Notes: generated from the letters alone by a model not told the origin. A DNA stretch of 16,118 bases from an uncultured Bacteriovoracaceae bacterium (GCA_937952395.1 CALFYV010000381.1:1-16118), one strand, 5' to 3'; positions 1-8,700 are shown, counted from the first letter of the stretch. Program-made: numbers and translations.

Positions 1-443
1 TACCAAGAAATTATGTCCATTGTTTCACTGACCCTGCCTTAGGCAAAGAGGCACAAACTCATTTTGAACTCTTAGAAGAATATGATGATTATGTTGTCGC
101 CATGGCCTTCCCACAAACGGGACGCCAGCATCAGATCCGCGCTCATGCTGCCTATCACGGCTATCCTTTGCTGGGTGATAAAATGTATAACGGAGATCCA
201 ACCGTTTTCATGCGATTTAAAGATGAAGTCGCAACAAGCGAAGATCATCAAAAAATGCAAATCCCGAGGCATGCTTTACACGCAGTGGGATTAAGCTTAA
301 AGAATCATTCCACCTATAAAGAACCCTTTAGAGCAGCTATTCCTAATGATTTGGCTGATTGGTTAGAGCAGAAGCTTTATCTCAATATTGAAGAACTTGA
401 AGCCAAGATCCAGGCAAAAATTAATGCCTTCTTCTTCCATTAG
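1..443 (+). CDS. RluA-family RNA pseudouridine synthase, C-terminal part (5' end outside window)
   Basis: The frame is open from the window edge (first whole codon at base 3) to TAG at 441-443, about 146 residues. It carries the family's C-terminal hallmark, TGRQHQIRAH followed by GYPLLGDKMY, at bases 114-191. In RluA-type enzymes this segment forms part of the active-site cleft that isomerises uridine to pseudouridine in 23S rRNA or tRNA. The catalytic Asp of the HRLD motif would lie upstream, outside the window, so the target (RluA, RluC, RluD or TruC class) cannot be assigned. An internal ATG at 102 lies inside the conserved domain and is not a start. The 3' end overlaps the convergent peptidase gene by 23 bp. 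Confidence 0.93.
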   Translation, partial: PRNYVHCFTDPALGKEAQTHFELLEEYDDYVVAMAFPQTGRQHQIRAHAAYHGYPLLGDKMYNGDPTVFMRFKDEVATSEDHQKMQIPRHALHAVGLSLKNHSTYKEPFRAAIPNDLADWLEQKLYLNIEELEAKIQAKINAFFFH

Positions 444-2118
444 TTTTTTTTCTTGAATTGAAATCGTTTGCAGGTATCTTGATCTCCCATTTCATTTTAT
501 TGAAATCAGGTGGAGGTATTTTGGCTGGCTTAATAATCTCATCAATGCTTTTGACTGAAAGAGATTCAAAACCTTCGGAGGAATAAAACCTGCCTCCAAT
601 TCCTTCCTCACAAGTTTTTGTGACCTGCAAGGATGAAGGTGGCAAACAAAAATGAATATGTGTTTTATGACTCTCATCTCCCTTTAGCTCTTTGATATTA
701 TAGGCCCTAGAATCTGCATGAGAAAGCCATCGATAACTCACAACTTTACCTGTCTTTTTACTAAGGTAACTACAATTTGGATTCATATGAATTTTCACCG
801 CGCCAGCTTTATTTAACAAACTTAAAAATTCGAAGGTTTTATCTTTGTCATGATTTTTTGAACAAAAGCTAGTTGCCACTCTTTTATCGTCAGTAACTTC
901 TTCAGTTGAAAATGAACCTACATCAAAACATGTTCCATCTTTGTGGGATATATGCACACCCCAGTCTTCTGAGTGAAAAGCATGACCTAACCAAACTTCA
1001 CAGGATTTAATATTGCTCTTAATTTTTGAAGTAAACATTTTTGAAATCTGATAAAAAGTACAAGCTGATGCTGGATGAGCAAAATGATCAGAGTAATAAT
1101 CATTATTATTTTCTCTGGTTTTATAATGACAAATCTTATAGGGCCCTTTTCCAGTTTCAGTATCTATAGACATACGAACTAAACCTTTTGCATAATGAGC
1201 ATTATCCCAACGCTCATTTAAAACACTTTGCTCATCGTGCGATAATTGATTCCAAAGTTTTTTACCTTCTGTAGTTTCCTTGTAAAAAATTTCTAAAAAT
1301 GACCGATTTCGCTCAGGTTGAAACTGATGAAAATAAGCTAAATCATCTTGCTTAAATTCAGGGTTTTCTTCTTTAATTAGTCTATAGATTTGGTAAAGTG
1401 AGTTGGTATGTGCTGGTAAACTTGGATTGAGTAACTCAATGTTTTTACAAGCTATATTATCAAAGTTTAAAACCTTATCTTTTTGCGCATCAACAATAAA
1501 TTTATATCTTAAAAAACAATTCTCTTTATCATCACAACACTCGTCATAAATATAACTGCCATCATCTTTCATCATTGGTGTTAAAACTTTGCCTTTAAAT
1601 TCTTCATAAGAAGCAGAAAAAAGAGGTGAATCTTCGTTAAGTATAAAAGAGTATTCTCCTAAGGGACTTAGTGAATTAGATAAAATAACCCCTTCATCTC
1701 CAATTTTTGCTGGTAAATAAGCATCGCTCATTCGATTGTAAATCCCAAAATATTGTTTGCCATTTTTACTTACTTCCGCTTTATCCAAGTGCTCAATCAG
1801 AGACATGGGGGCAATTTTTCTAACCTTAACTGCCACATAGCGGTTTTTGAAAACTTTGCTTTTTTGAATGTCACTAAACTTTGAAGCTGTTTCAGCATCA
1901 ACTTCTACAATCGATAAACGGGGTAACAAAGCAGCTGCCTTATATTTAGGCATAACTTCCTGCCATAAATTTTCATAAACTCGCTGAGGGATTTTAGAAT
2001 AAGTAGCTTCGCTAATAAGAAGAGGTGAAACTGAATTGCTCTTTTCCACGCATTGAAACGCCCCATTAGCAAAGGCTATATTTAAACAAAGATATAAGCT
2101 CACGAGAACTTTTCTCAT
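421..2118 (-). CDS. Exported protein with LAS-type (M15/M74-like) zinc peptidase signature
   Basis: A 565-residue protein starting with a Sec signal peptide (MRKVLVSLYLCLNIAFANGA, probable cleavage near residue 20). The C-terminal third shows a likely LAS metallopeptidase site. A HKDGTCFD stretch fits the H-x-x-G-x-A-x-D pattern with His392 and Asp399, and THIHF supplies His487 and His489, which would be the remaining zinc or catalytic histidines as in VanY/MepA-like murein peptidases. I infer a periplasmic or secreted peptidoglycan-cleaving enzyme; the spacing between motifs is longer than in typical D,D-carboxypeptidases. The N-terminal 300 or so residues match nothing I recognise. Cysteines are frequent (for example a CCDDKENC cluster), consistent with an exported disulfide protein. 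There is no clear Shine-Dalgarno before the ATG. A small hairpin sits just upstream. Confidence 0.72.
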   Translation of the reverse strand: MRKVLVSLYLCLNIAFANGAFQCVEKSNSVSPLLISEATYSKIPQRVYENLWQEVMPKYKAAALLPRLSIVEVDAETASKFSDIQKSKVFKNRYVAVKVRKIAPMSLIEHLDKAEVSKNGKQYFGIYNRMSDAYLPAKIGDEGVILSNSLSPLGEYSFILNEDSPLFSASYEEFKGKVLTPMMKDDGSYIYDECCDDKENCFLRYKFIVDAQKDKVLNFDNIACKNIELLNPSLPAHTNSLYQIYRLIKEENPEFKQDDLAYFHQFQPERNRSFLEIFYKETTEGKKLWNQLSHDEQSVLNERWDNAHYAKGLVRMSIDTETGKGPYKICHYKTRENNNDYYSDHFAHPASACTFYQISKMFTSKIKSNIKSCEVWLGHAFHSEDWGVHISHKDGTCFDVGSFSTEEVTDDKRVATSFCSKNHDKDKTFEFLSLLNKAGAVKIHMNPNCSYLSKKTGKVVSYRWLSHADSRAYNIKELKGDESHKTHIHFCLPPSSLQVTKTCEEGIGGRFYSSEGFESLSVKSIDEIIKPAKIPPPDFNKMKWEIKIPANDFNSRKKTNGRRRH

Positions 2119-2128
2119 GAGTTATTTA

Positions 2129-2141
2129 TCGGTAAAACCGA
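2129..2141 (-). promoter_or_regulatory. Small hairpin in the leader of the peptidase gene
   Basis: TCGGT (2129-2133) pairs with ACCGA (2137-2141) around a 3-nt loop, 11 bases before the ATG at 2118 (minus strand). It occupies the place where a ribosome-binding site would be and no purine-rich site is visible. It could modulate translation or be a weak end signal for the phosphatase gene upstream. The stem is short, so chance is possible. Confidence 0.25.
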
Positions 2142-2179
2142 GTAAAAACCTTAGGTAATATTGCGATGTAAGTAGTCGA

Positions 2180-2905
2180 TTATTTTGAAAAAACTTCACG
2201 TTTCAAGTAATTATAGACACCCTTGGGGCCAATATTAGAATCACCTTTTAAAACAGTTTTTGGCTTATATTGAAGACGACTTAAAACCTTTTGAATATTA
2301 CTGACTCCAACGGTGTTGGGCATATGCTGAAATAGCGATTCATCATTAAAAGAATCACCGAAATAAATCACATCATCGAGTCCAATATTTGGGCGGTACT
2401 TGAGTAAAAATAGCTCTATCGCTTTATACTTACTGTGATTGCCTACCCAAAAATTAATATGCACGTCTGATTGGGTATAAGGAATTTTCTCCTCATCAAA
2501 AAAGGCCCTGATTTCATTGATCATATTTTCATCTTGATCAACAAACTCAACGGCCCGATCCGTTTTTCTTCCAAATGAATCAGCTGAAAGTGGGCACTGA
2601 GGAAACTTGTGTAAAAGCTTAATGGTAATCTCATCTAAAGTTAAAAGCTCATCATCATTCAGCAGTACTTCTTCTTGAATATTACCCTTTTGATCCCTTA
2701 AAAGAATAACTCCCCCACCTTCCATGATAGCAACTTCCATCGGGAAATGAGTTAAAAGAAAATGCCCCCAAGAAATAGATCGACCAGAGACAATAACAAA
2801 TTCACTCTTATTTGAACTGACAAGATCAAGAATATCGTAGATTTTGGGACCCAACATTCTATCAAATGTTAAGGTCCCATCAAAATCACTAAAAACAATT
2901 TTCAT
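2180..2905 (-). CDS. HAD-superfamily phosphatase, Cof/MPGP-like (type IIB cap)
   Basis: A 241-residue protein that begins MKIVFSDFDGTLT, HAD motif I with the nucleophile Asp7 and acid/base Asp9. Motif II is VIVSGRS (Ser40). A conserved Lys lies in the HSKYKA stretch, and motif IV is GDSFND (residues about 183-188), which binds Mg2+. The C2-type cap between motifs II and III fits the Cof / mannosyl-3-phosphoglycerate phosphatase / sucrose-phosphatase group, enzymes that hydrolyse small phosphorylated metabolites, often sugar phosphates. The substrate cannot be read from sequence. An upstream in-frame ATG at 2953 would add 16 residues reaching into the preceding gene. The ATG at 2905 puts motif I at the very N-terminus, as is usual, and lies 10 bases after the barrel gene's stop, so the two genes are probably co-transcribed. 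Confidence 0.86.
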   Translation of the reverse strand: MKIVFSDFDGTLTFDRMLGPKIYDILDLVSSNKSEFVIVSGRSISWGHFLLTHFPMEVAIMEGGGVILLRDQKGNIQEEVLLNDDELLTLDEITIKLLHKFPQCPLSADSFGRKTDRAVEFVDQDENMINEIRAFFDEEKIPYTQSDVHINFWVGNHSKYKAIELFLLKYRPNIGLDDVIYFGDSFNDESLFQHMPNTVGVSNIQKVLSRLQYKPKTVLKGDSNIGPKGVYNYLKREVFSK

Positions 2906-2915
2906 TCTACAAATA

Positions 2916-3527
2916 CTAATTGATAGGCAGGGAAATACCAAGAGAAACAGCATTGAAACTATTTCTAAAATTTATCTGAGTTTCAAAGTTAACTAATAAC
3001 TTATCATAACCATTTACCGGTAGTTTCGCAGTGGCGCCAAAAGCAAGTGTATTAATAGTTTGATATTTATTGCTGTCTGAATTGAGGCCAATTTGTAACG
3101 GTAGAGAAACGAAAGGGAAAACCTCTTCTCCATAAACATTTAAGCCTTTAGAAATAACTGGAGCGAAACCAATGCGGTGAACATTTTGCTCAAACTCTGT
3201 TGAGTATGAATAAAGTCCTTTTACAGAAATACGAGGTTGATTACCGTAATCAGGGAAAATCTGATAATCAAGTCCAGTAAAGATACGGTTTTCACGCTCC
3301 CCACTATTGACTCCAAGTCCAGCATCAAAATTTATATTGCTACTGAAGCGTCTGAAGTAGCGAACTCCCACACCTGTTCCCGTTCCATTAGAAGCTGCGT
3401 AATCAATTTCAGTGTTAATCACTTGGCTTTGCAAAGTAAAAGGATGCGCTGAAACCCCAATATCATAGGCCATAGCTGAACCTATTATCATTGCGAATAA
3501 AACCACTAATAAAGTTACACTTTTCAT
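2916..3527 (-). CDS. Small outer-membrane beta-barrel-like protein
   Basis: A 203-residue protein with a clear Sec signal peptide (basic MKS start, hydrophobic LLVVLFAMIIG core, AMA cleavage site near residue 20). The mature part is a chain of short amphipathic strands rich in Gly, Asn, Tyr and Phe with polar turns, and it ends in a strand with alternating hydrophobic residues, the usual pattern of 8- to 10-stranded outer-membrane barrels. I recognise no specific family, so the function is unknown. The ribosome-binding site is strong: AAGGGGG complementary to bases 3533-3539, 5 nt before the ATG. The phosphatase gene follows after 10 bases. Confidence 0.72.
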   Translation of the reverse strand: MKSVTLLVVLFAMIIGSAMAYDIGVSAHPFTLQSQVINTEIDYAASNGTGTGVGVRYFRRFSSNINFDAGLGVNSGERENRIFTGLDYQIFPDYGNQPRISVKGLYSYSTEFEQNVHRIGFAPVISKGLNVYGEEVFPFVSLPLQIGLNSDSNKYQTINTLAFGATAKLPVNGYDKLLVNFETQINFRNSFNAVSLGISLPIN

Positions 3528-3541
3528 GTCTACCCCCTTGG

Positions 3542-3600
3542 CGACTTAAAAAATTAGTCGAGATAGCCCTATTTAAGCTCATTTTTTATGCGATTGTCCA
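3542..3600 (-). promoter_or_regulatory. Leader hairpin and weak promoter candidate for the barrel gene
   Basis: On the minus strand TGGACA (3595-3600) and TTAAAT (3571-3576) are separated by 18 bases and could be a weak -35/-10 pair. Downstream in the presumed 5' UTR, CGACT (3542-3546) and AGTCG (3556-3560) form a 5-bp stem with a 9-nt loop immediately before the Shine-Dalgarno site. Neither element is strong on its own. Confidence 0.28.
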
Positions 3601-3630
3601 GAAATAATGCAGGGCAGACAAAATGACCAT

Positions 3631-4299
3631 TTATTTTGAATCGATTATGATAAATTTTCCGGTATTAATTTCAAGGACAATATTACCAAAATGAGTACCC
3701 GGTTTTTGAAACTTAAAAGCATCATCATAGCCCGAATTGATCCGCTTAATAAAATCATCACTTAGACCATTTATTTTTCCATAAAGAAAAATTTCTTCTA
3801 AAACAACCCCGTCAACATAATCAATCAGTAGTAAGTTTTCTGTCTCAGAATATCCATGAACTTTAGTTACGTGCCTGCCGCCTTTTTCTAATTCTTTCAA
3901 GTTTTTTATTTCTTCTACAATATCTGGCGATAAAGTTCCTACCCGAGCTCCGGAATTATATTCTTTTATAGAAAAAACATTTCCAGATGAATCATCAACA
4001 ACTTTATAAACATTGCCATCAAATCCTCCCCCTAGAAATTCTTCGATCGTAAAATTTCTCTCTTTTATTTTTAATTGAGATCCAACTCTTCTAGGGCGCA
4101 ATCCATCATTACTATGTGGATCTTTCATAACTTTACGTCTTAATTCTCTTAAGATACTTACCTCTTCTTCATTCAAGTTCATTTGAAATTTGGGATACAG
4201 AAATGTCAGCTCAGCCTGCTTAAGACAATCAACTAGGTTCTTCGCTTGAATGCTGGGCAAATAGAAGATAACAATGGCCAAAAAGAATCCTTTTATCAT
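3631..4299 (-). CDS. Exported minimal protein-kinase-like protein (likely pseudokinase or OspG-like short kinase)
   Basis: A 222-residue protein. Residues 1-19 are a Sec signal peptide. From about residue 82 it reads like the N-lobe of a protein kinase: a glycine-rich loop GGGFDGNVYKV (90-100), an ATP-lysine candidate in FSIKEY (Lys112), an acidic alpha-C region (near 129-130) and a hinge LLLIDYVDG. It then jumps to a catalytic-loop-like THFGNIV (202-208) and a metal-binding IIIDSK (Asp220), where it stops. It therefore lacks the activation segment and C-lobe, as in minimal effector kinases such as Shigella OspG. The usual catalytic Asp of D-x-H-x-G-N is replaced by Gly201. Whether it phosphorylates anything is unknown; the signal peptide suggests action in the periplasm or outside the cell. 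Upstream, an inverted repeat overlaps the ribosome-binding region. Confidence 0.65.
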   Translation of the reverse strand: MIKGFFLAIVIFYLPSIQAKNLVDCLKQAELTFLYPKFQMNLNEEEVSILRELRRKVMKDPHSNDGLRPRRVGSQLKIKERNFTIEEFLGGGFDGNVYKVVDDSSGNVFSIKEYNSGARVGTLSPDIVEEIKNLKELEKGGRHVTKVHGYSETENLLLIDYVDGVVLEEIFLYGKINGLSDDFIKRINSGYDDAFKFQKPGTHFGNIVLEINTGKFIIIDSK

Positions 4300-4300
4300 A

Positions 4301-4316
4301 AACCCTATATCGGGTT
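4301..4316. repeat. Inverted repeat AACCC-N6-GGGTT over the kinase-like gene's ribosome-binding region
   Basis: Perfect 5-bp arms with a 6-base spacer, ending one base before the ATG at 4299 (minus strand). The only Shine-Dalgarno-like sequence (AGGG) lies within one arm, so folding of the mRNA would hide it. Alternatively it is an operator. Confidence 0.35.
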
Positions 4317-4366
4317 AAATGCTTGAAAATAAAAGCTTTACTTGACTAAGGTGCTCTAGATTCTCA

Positions 4367-4395
4367 TTGACTTAAAGTAAGCAACTATTTATAAA
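4367..4395 (+). promoter_or_regulatory. Sigma-70-type promoter of tRNA-His
   Basis: TTGACT (4367-4372) and TATAAA (4390-4395) are separated by exactly 17 bases. Transcription would start near 4402, leaving a short leader of about 13 bases before the mature tRNA 5' end. Confidence 0.7.
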
Positions 4396-4414
4396 CAAGT
4401 TACTTGATACCTAT

Positions 4415-4491
4415 GGTGGCTGTAGTTCAGTTGGTAGAGCACTAGATTGTGATTCTAGGTGTCGCGGGTTCGAGCCCCGTCAGCCACCCCA
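4415..4491 (+). tRNA. tRNA-His (anticodon GTG), CCA encoded
   Basis: A full cloverleaf can be drawn. The acceptor stem GTGGCTG (4416-4422) pairs with CAGCCAC (4481-4487). The D-arm contains AGTTGGTAGAG. The anticodon stem CTAGA/TCTAG (4442-4446 with 4454-4458) encloses TTGTGAT, giving anticodon GTG at 4449-4451. The T-arm contains GGTTCGAGCCC. The extra 5' G (G-1, base 4415) opposite discriminator C (4488) is the identity element unique to tRNA-His, and CCA (4489-4491) is encoded. It has its own promoter and terminator. tRNA genes are common integration targets and an accessory region begins within 250 bases. Confidence 0.97.
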
Positions 4492-4502
4492 TTTTTAAAT
4501 CG

Positions 4503-4527
4503 GCCAATTTGAAAATTGGCTTTTTTT
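4503..4527 (+). terminator. Intrinsic terminator of tRNA-His
   Basis: GCCAATTT (4503-4510) pairs perfectly with AAATTGGC (4513-4520) around a 2-base (GA) centre, so the real loop is slightly larger, followed by seven T residues (4521-4527). Confidence 0.88.
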
Positions 4528-4620
4528 ATTTTTACCAACCAAATTTTTTAAAACAATTCTAAACACTTGATTCTACAGTCGATCACGTTCACTCAAAATT
4601 TTTCTGTTCCGGCCATATTT

Positions 4621-4734
4621 CTCGAAATTTCTGCAAATTTCCCGAGTTTGGTGAAGCTTGGCTACATCTTTGGCTACACACATTTCTTGAACTTTCAAAA
4701 TACTTTCAGGAATTCGGCTAGAATCGAACCTACC
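4621..4734 (-). other. Candidate recombination (attachment) site with arm-like repeats and a tRNA T-arm-like remnant
   Basis: This gene-free stretch holds, left to right: an imperfect hairpin (CTCGAAATTT 4621-4630 against AAATTTCCCGAG 4635-4646); two head-to-tail copies of TTGGCTACA with a 12-base period (4658-4666 and 4670-4678); two copies of ACTTTCA with an 11-base period (4691-4697 and 4702-4708); and, on the minus strand, GGTTCGATTCTAGCC (about 4716-4730), which resembles the T-loop and 3' side of a tRNA gene but with mismatched T-stem pairing. Tyrosine-recombinase attachment sites often combine a tRNA 3' fragment with short direct repeats for arm binding. The first island gene ends at 4735. 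No integrase is in view, so this is inference. Confidence 0.4.
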
Positions 4735-5757
4735 TTAATACTCCAACAACTCATCAACGGAAGTCGCTGTTTGCAGTTTTGAGTGCTCCACATAGACTGG
4801 ACACTGTGGTGCCATTTTTGAGTCTTTTGTCTTAATTGGTCCGATTTTTTGAGCAGTACCATCAAAAATAACTTCATACTTATTGGTATTCTGATAGGGA
4901 CGAATATCTTTAACTTTTGCAATGTAGGTTATCGAGCTGATAGGTGATCTTTGGTAAGCTGCAATATACTTAATTTTATCTTTCATAGCAGCACCTATTC
5001 TTATGGCGTGCCACTTATTCTGGCCAATGAAGACTTCATTAAAGCCCTCCTCTCTCGCTGGAACGACAATTGTATCGCACTTGGCTCTTCTTGCTCTTCT
5101 TTTAGCGCTATCCTCTGCCGAATATGATTTTATATTCTTATTCTTTGGTATTTCATCTTCGTTTTCATCATAAATGGTGTCGTAGAGGTGTATGAGTTCT
5201 TTATTGGAATTTATAAATGTTTTTAATTCAATGACTGAAATATCAGCATTAATTTTTTCAATGACATTATGTAGCTCAGGTCTAGCCTCATCAATTACGA
5301 CTATTGCTTTAAATTTCTTAAATACTGCAACATCTAAAAAATTATCGATATTTCTGTGTTGAGAGTTTGAGCACGCATTTTCTAATTTTTTTAAATACGT
5401 GCTATTCTTAGAAATCTCTTCCATCAAAAAGTTTCTAATAACTTGTTTCCCATCATCAAAACTTGTCGCGAATTTTAACAACTGAATACCAATATGCTTG
5501 AAAGGGTCATGAGAAACAATTTCATTTTCAATCACATACAAACTGGGGTTCATAGGATCAGCTAAATCTAATACATACCCATCAGGAATAGTTGTTATAT
5601 CACCACCACGCACTTTTTTCTTAATATCTAAGTATATAGACTCACTGCCAAATATTTGCTCAGATAGTTCAACAACAACCTTTTCAAAATCTGATTCTTT
5701 TTCAAATTCAAAAGGCAGGAAGGTTTCATTTTGTGATTTATTATAGATATTCGCCAT
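4735..5757 (-). CDS. Probable restriction nuclease: PD-(D/E)XK-like N-terminus plus EVE/PUA-like C-terminal domain
   Basis: A 340-residue protein. The N-terminal part has the layout of a PD-(D/E)XK nuclease: IPDGYV (Asp59), then a strand LYVIENEI with Glu77 and Glu79, then a helix with IGIQLLKFA (Gln93). The usual Lys of E-x-K is replaced by Glu, so the active site is atypical. The C-terminal 110 residues (about 229-340), with NKWHAIRI, KIKYIAAYQ and NKYEVIF, resemble an EVE/PUA-like domain; such domains in restriction systems can read modified bases. The start ATG lies one base after the methyltransferase stop (TAATATG), so the two are translationally coupled and are probably partners in restriction. 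It could instead be a modification-dependent nuclease or an accessory protein. A basic linker (KRRARRAK, 219-226) joins the two parts. Confidence 0.62.
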   Translation of the reverse strand: MANIYNKSQNETFLPFEFEKESDFEKVVVELSEQIFGSESIYLDIKKKVRGGDITTIPDGYVLDLADPMNPSLYVIENEIVSHDPFKHIGIQLLKFATSFDDGKQVIRNFLMEEISKNSTYLKKLENACSNSQHRNIDNFLDVAVFKKFKAIVVIDEARPELHNVIEKINADISVIELKTFINSNKELIHLYDTIYDENEDEIPKNKNIKSYSAEDSAKRRARRAKCDTIVVPAREEGFNEVFIGQNKWHAIRIGAAMKDKIKYIAAYQRSPISSITYIAKVKDIRPYQNTNKYEVIFDGTAQKIGPIKTKDSKMAPQCPVYVEHSKLQTATSVDELLEY

Positions 5758-5758
5758 A

Positions 5759-8700
5759 TTAAGCTATCGTACTGTAACCAAAGCCCCTTGGAACAATATC
5801 ATTTTCTTTCATAAAATTAACCTCAGTTCTAATTCTATTTTCTGAATATTTTTTCTTAGAAGGAGCCCAGTTATTCCTTACCTCATTAATGATTTTTCTC
5901 ATCGTTACTGATTCACCTTTTAAAAGCAAATCGTTCCAAGCAGCATATATAGTTGCAATTAATTCCATTTTATCTGTGTTAAATGGCTTGAACCATTCAA
6001 CCCATCTTTCAATGATACTTTGCTTCTCTTTCTCAAGGTCAGAAATAAATTCTTTAGATTTCAGGTTTTGAGTTGTTTTATATTTAATATATCTATTCCC
6101 ATCTACTTTTTTTATCTCAGATTCAATTCCAAATTCATGAGAAAGTGTTTTTTCAATTTTTTTCAAGTCTTTCTCATTATATGGTCCAGCTGCTTTTCTT
6201 TGCCAGTCTATTCCCAAATCTAGTTCTGATAAATGCTGTGTTAAATATAATACCTTCGCATACTTAACTCGACCGAAATTCTTATCATTTTTTAAAGTAG
6301 AGATAATATAACCTGATAGCTTTTTACTTTTTTCAAAGTCTAAAACTTTGGCTTTATGAGTATCAAATAGCTCCGTCTGACTTATAATTGCTCTATAATC
6401 TTCATCATAACTTAAGTCCATGTGACGCATACATTCGCCATAGCTATCCTGCAACTCTCTAATTGCCGTTTCTTTCACTTGCTTAGGATATTTAACTAGT
6501 ATTGATTTAAACAAAATATTAATTGCGTCTGACTCAGAAAAACTTAAACTCTTTAATAGTTCAACCTCATATACAAAAACTCTCTTCTCATCAGATTCAA
6601 ACATGGGTAAACCAAGTTGATTCTGTAAACTTGCATTAATATTATAAGAACCAGCTAGACAATTAACTAGTGAATTATAAGAAAATGACCTTATTAGTGG
6701 TAACTCTTTTTCAGTTAAGTCCGTATTGAAATTATATGCATGTTCAACAATACAATTCGACTCTATTGAAGCCAGTACTTTTCGAATACCATTTCTCTTA
6801 ACGTTTGGAACGATAATTTTTTTACTATTATAATGATTTTCAAGTCTTTCATCTACTCTATCTATTGATGCTCCAAAAGAGATATTTAACTTTCCTGCAA
6901 ATTGCTCAAAATCACTTGTTGTTCTTCCATTTGACTTAACAACTTTATACTTGTACTGACCTGATTTACCTACTTTATAATCTCCACTATTAGACCTGCT
7001 ACCCAAATTTAGCCTTCCTTGGCTCCATGAATCTATAACTGTTCTGTTCGCAAACCATGAATTAAATAAAGAACACTCTTCAACATTTTGAAAAAATGGC
7101 AATATTGTGTTTTGATCATACATCAAATCACTTTTATCTATTTTATAAGTAATAAATTCTTTTGGAACTAAATCTTCAATAATAGGAATCTGCAAATACA
7201 AGCTTCCATAGTCTTTCTTTGTTTTATTTCGGCCAAATACGATTCCAAATCTTGTGCCTTTATCCACGCCATCAAAAATAGAACCACAATTTTGGAATGG
7301 GATGTATCCATCAAACTCATGAAATAATTTATCCCTTATGGGAGCACTTTCTCCAACAAAGAAACGGTCCGGCATTACTACAACATAAGTTCCCTTAGAT
7401 TGCTCAATAATTTTCTGTATTATAAAGAAAAAATATAAAGCGGTATTCTTTTTTCCTGAAAAATAATCACTGTGCTCAGCAGAAACTTTTTCACAAAGTT
7501 CTTTCGTGTTATCAATTCTTTTCTGCTCTAACTCAATTAATTTAGTATTATTTTTTTCCCAAAGATCAAAATCTTTTCTCAACTCCTTGGCCTCTATTGA
7601 ATTGCTTGATTTTTTAGGAAGTTTATTACCCGTTAGCTTTCTATATAACATTGAAACATCAAAATCTAACGATTCCCATGGCGGATTCGTCACAATTGAA
7701 AAGATGTCTTTTCTATCAATCTCCAAAAAATTTGATCGACTGTTGCAAAAAGCCTCTAATGTGTCTTCTTCTTTTACCAATCTTGGCATTGATAAGCCTA
7801 AGCCAACCTCAGCACCAAACAAGCCCAAAGATATTTTACATATAAATACTGAATTTGGGTCTTTATCAATTCCCACAAGCCTAGATATCAATTTTCTTCT
7901 AAGGCTATTTTTTCCTAAAAACCCTTTTTTATCTTTAAAGAATAGATGACTATATGGAACCAAAGCTCGAAGAAGTTGTCCCGATCCGCAGGCGATATCA
8001 ACAATAACCTTGCTTACATTTTCTTCAAAATGAATTTTCTTATTCTCATTTATTCCTTTCAAATATGCTGCAATTTTTCGTCCTATTATATACGGAGTGT
8101 AATAAGCTCCTTCTGAGTTTTTGTTAACAATTTCTTGATATATGCCACCAAGATGATCTATAAAAATATCTGAGTAATCAAAATTTTGATATTCATTGAT
8201 AACCTTAATCATTCTACTGACAAATTTTTCATCTCGAAGTTTTAAGTCTATTGCTTCTTGTTCTTCTTTGGATAAAAGACTTTGTTTATTTCCATTAAAC
8301 CACTTTCCAGACACGAAGCTTGATAAGCTATTTTTTAAATTTTCTGCGCTGTAGTTATCTGCATCTTTTAATGAATAGTTTCTATACTCACTACTCAATA
8401 TCGGTAGCACTCCTACATCCTCTAAATATCTGATTGAAACATATGTTAGAAAAGTAACAATGGAAGCATAAGCTTTTGATCTGTCACTTCTTTCTGAAGA
8501 TGTCAAAACTTTTTCCAGTTGAGAGAATAGACTGTTTCTAGCTTGAATTTCTCTAATTTTCTTAGTTTTCTCAAAAAGATCATTGCGAAGCTCACTATCC
8601 ATAAGCAAGGCTTTTAAAAGAAGAAAATGATTAATACTTCCTGAATCTAAGATGTCAAATAAATCAAATTCAATATACTGATCAGAACTGGAAAAATGGT

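Noticed and set aside
82..294. Short frames overlapping the pseudouridine synthase
   Set aside because: The synthase motif TGRQHQIRAH in the third frame is unambiguous; the others are shadows.
4415..4491. tRNA-His as the attachment site of the island
   Set aside because: The tRNA is complete, and I saw no second copy of its 3' end (GGGTTCGAGCCCCGTCAG) in the window; the remnant near 4716-4730 differs from it.
4567..4782. 71-codon plus-strand frame in the att-like region
   Set aside because: No domain-like features, poor start context, and it runs through direct repeats into the antisense of the nuclease gene's end.
7506..7949. 147-codon open frame on the plus strand
   Set aside because: It lies entirely antisense to the methyltransferase core, including the NPPW region. 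Its composition (Ser, Leu, Phe rich) is what the reverse complement of an AT-rich gene gives, and it has no ribosome-binding site.
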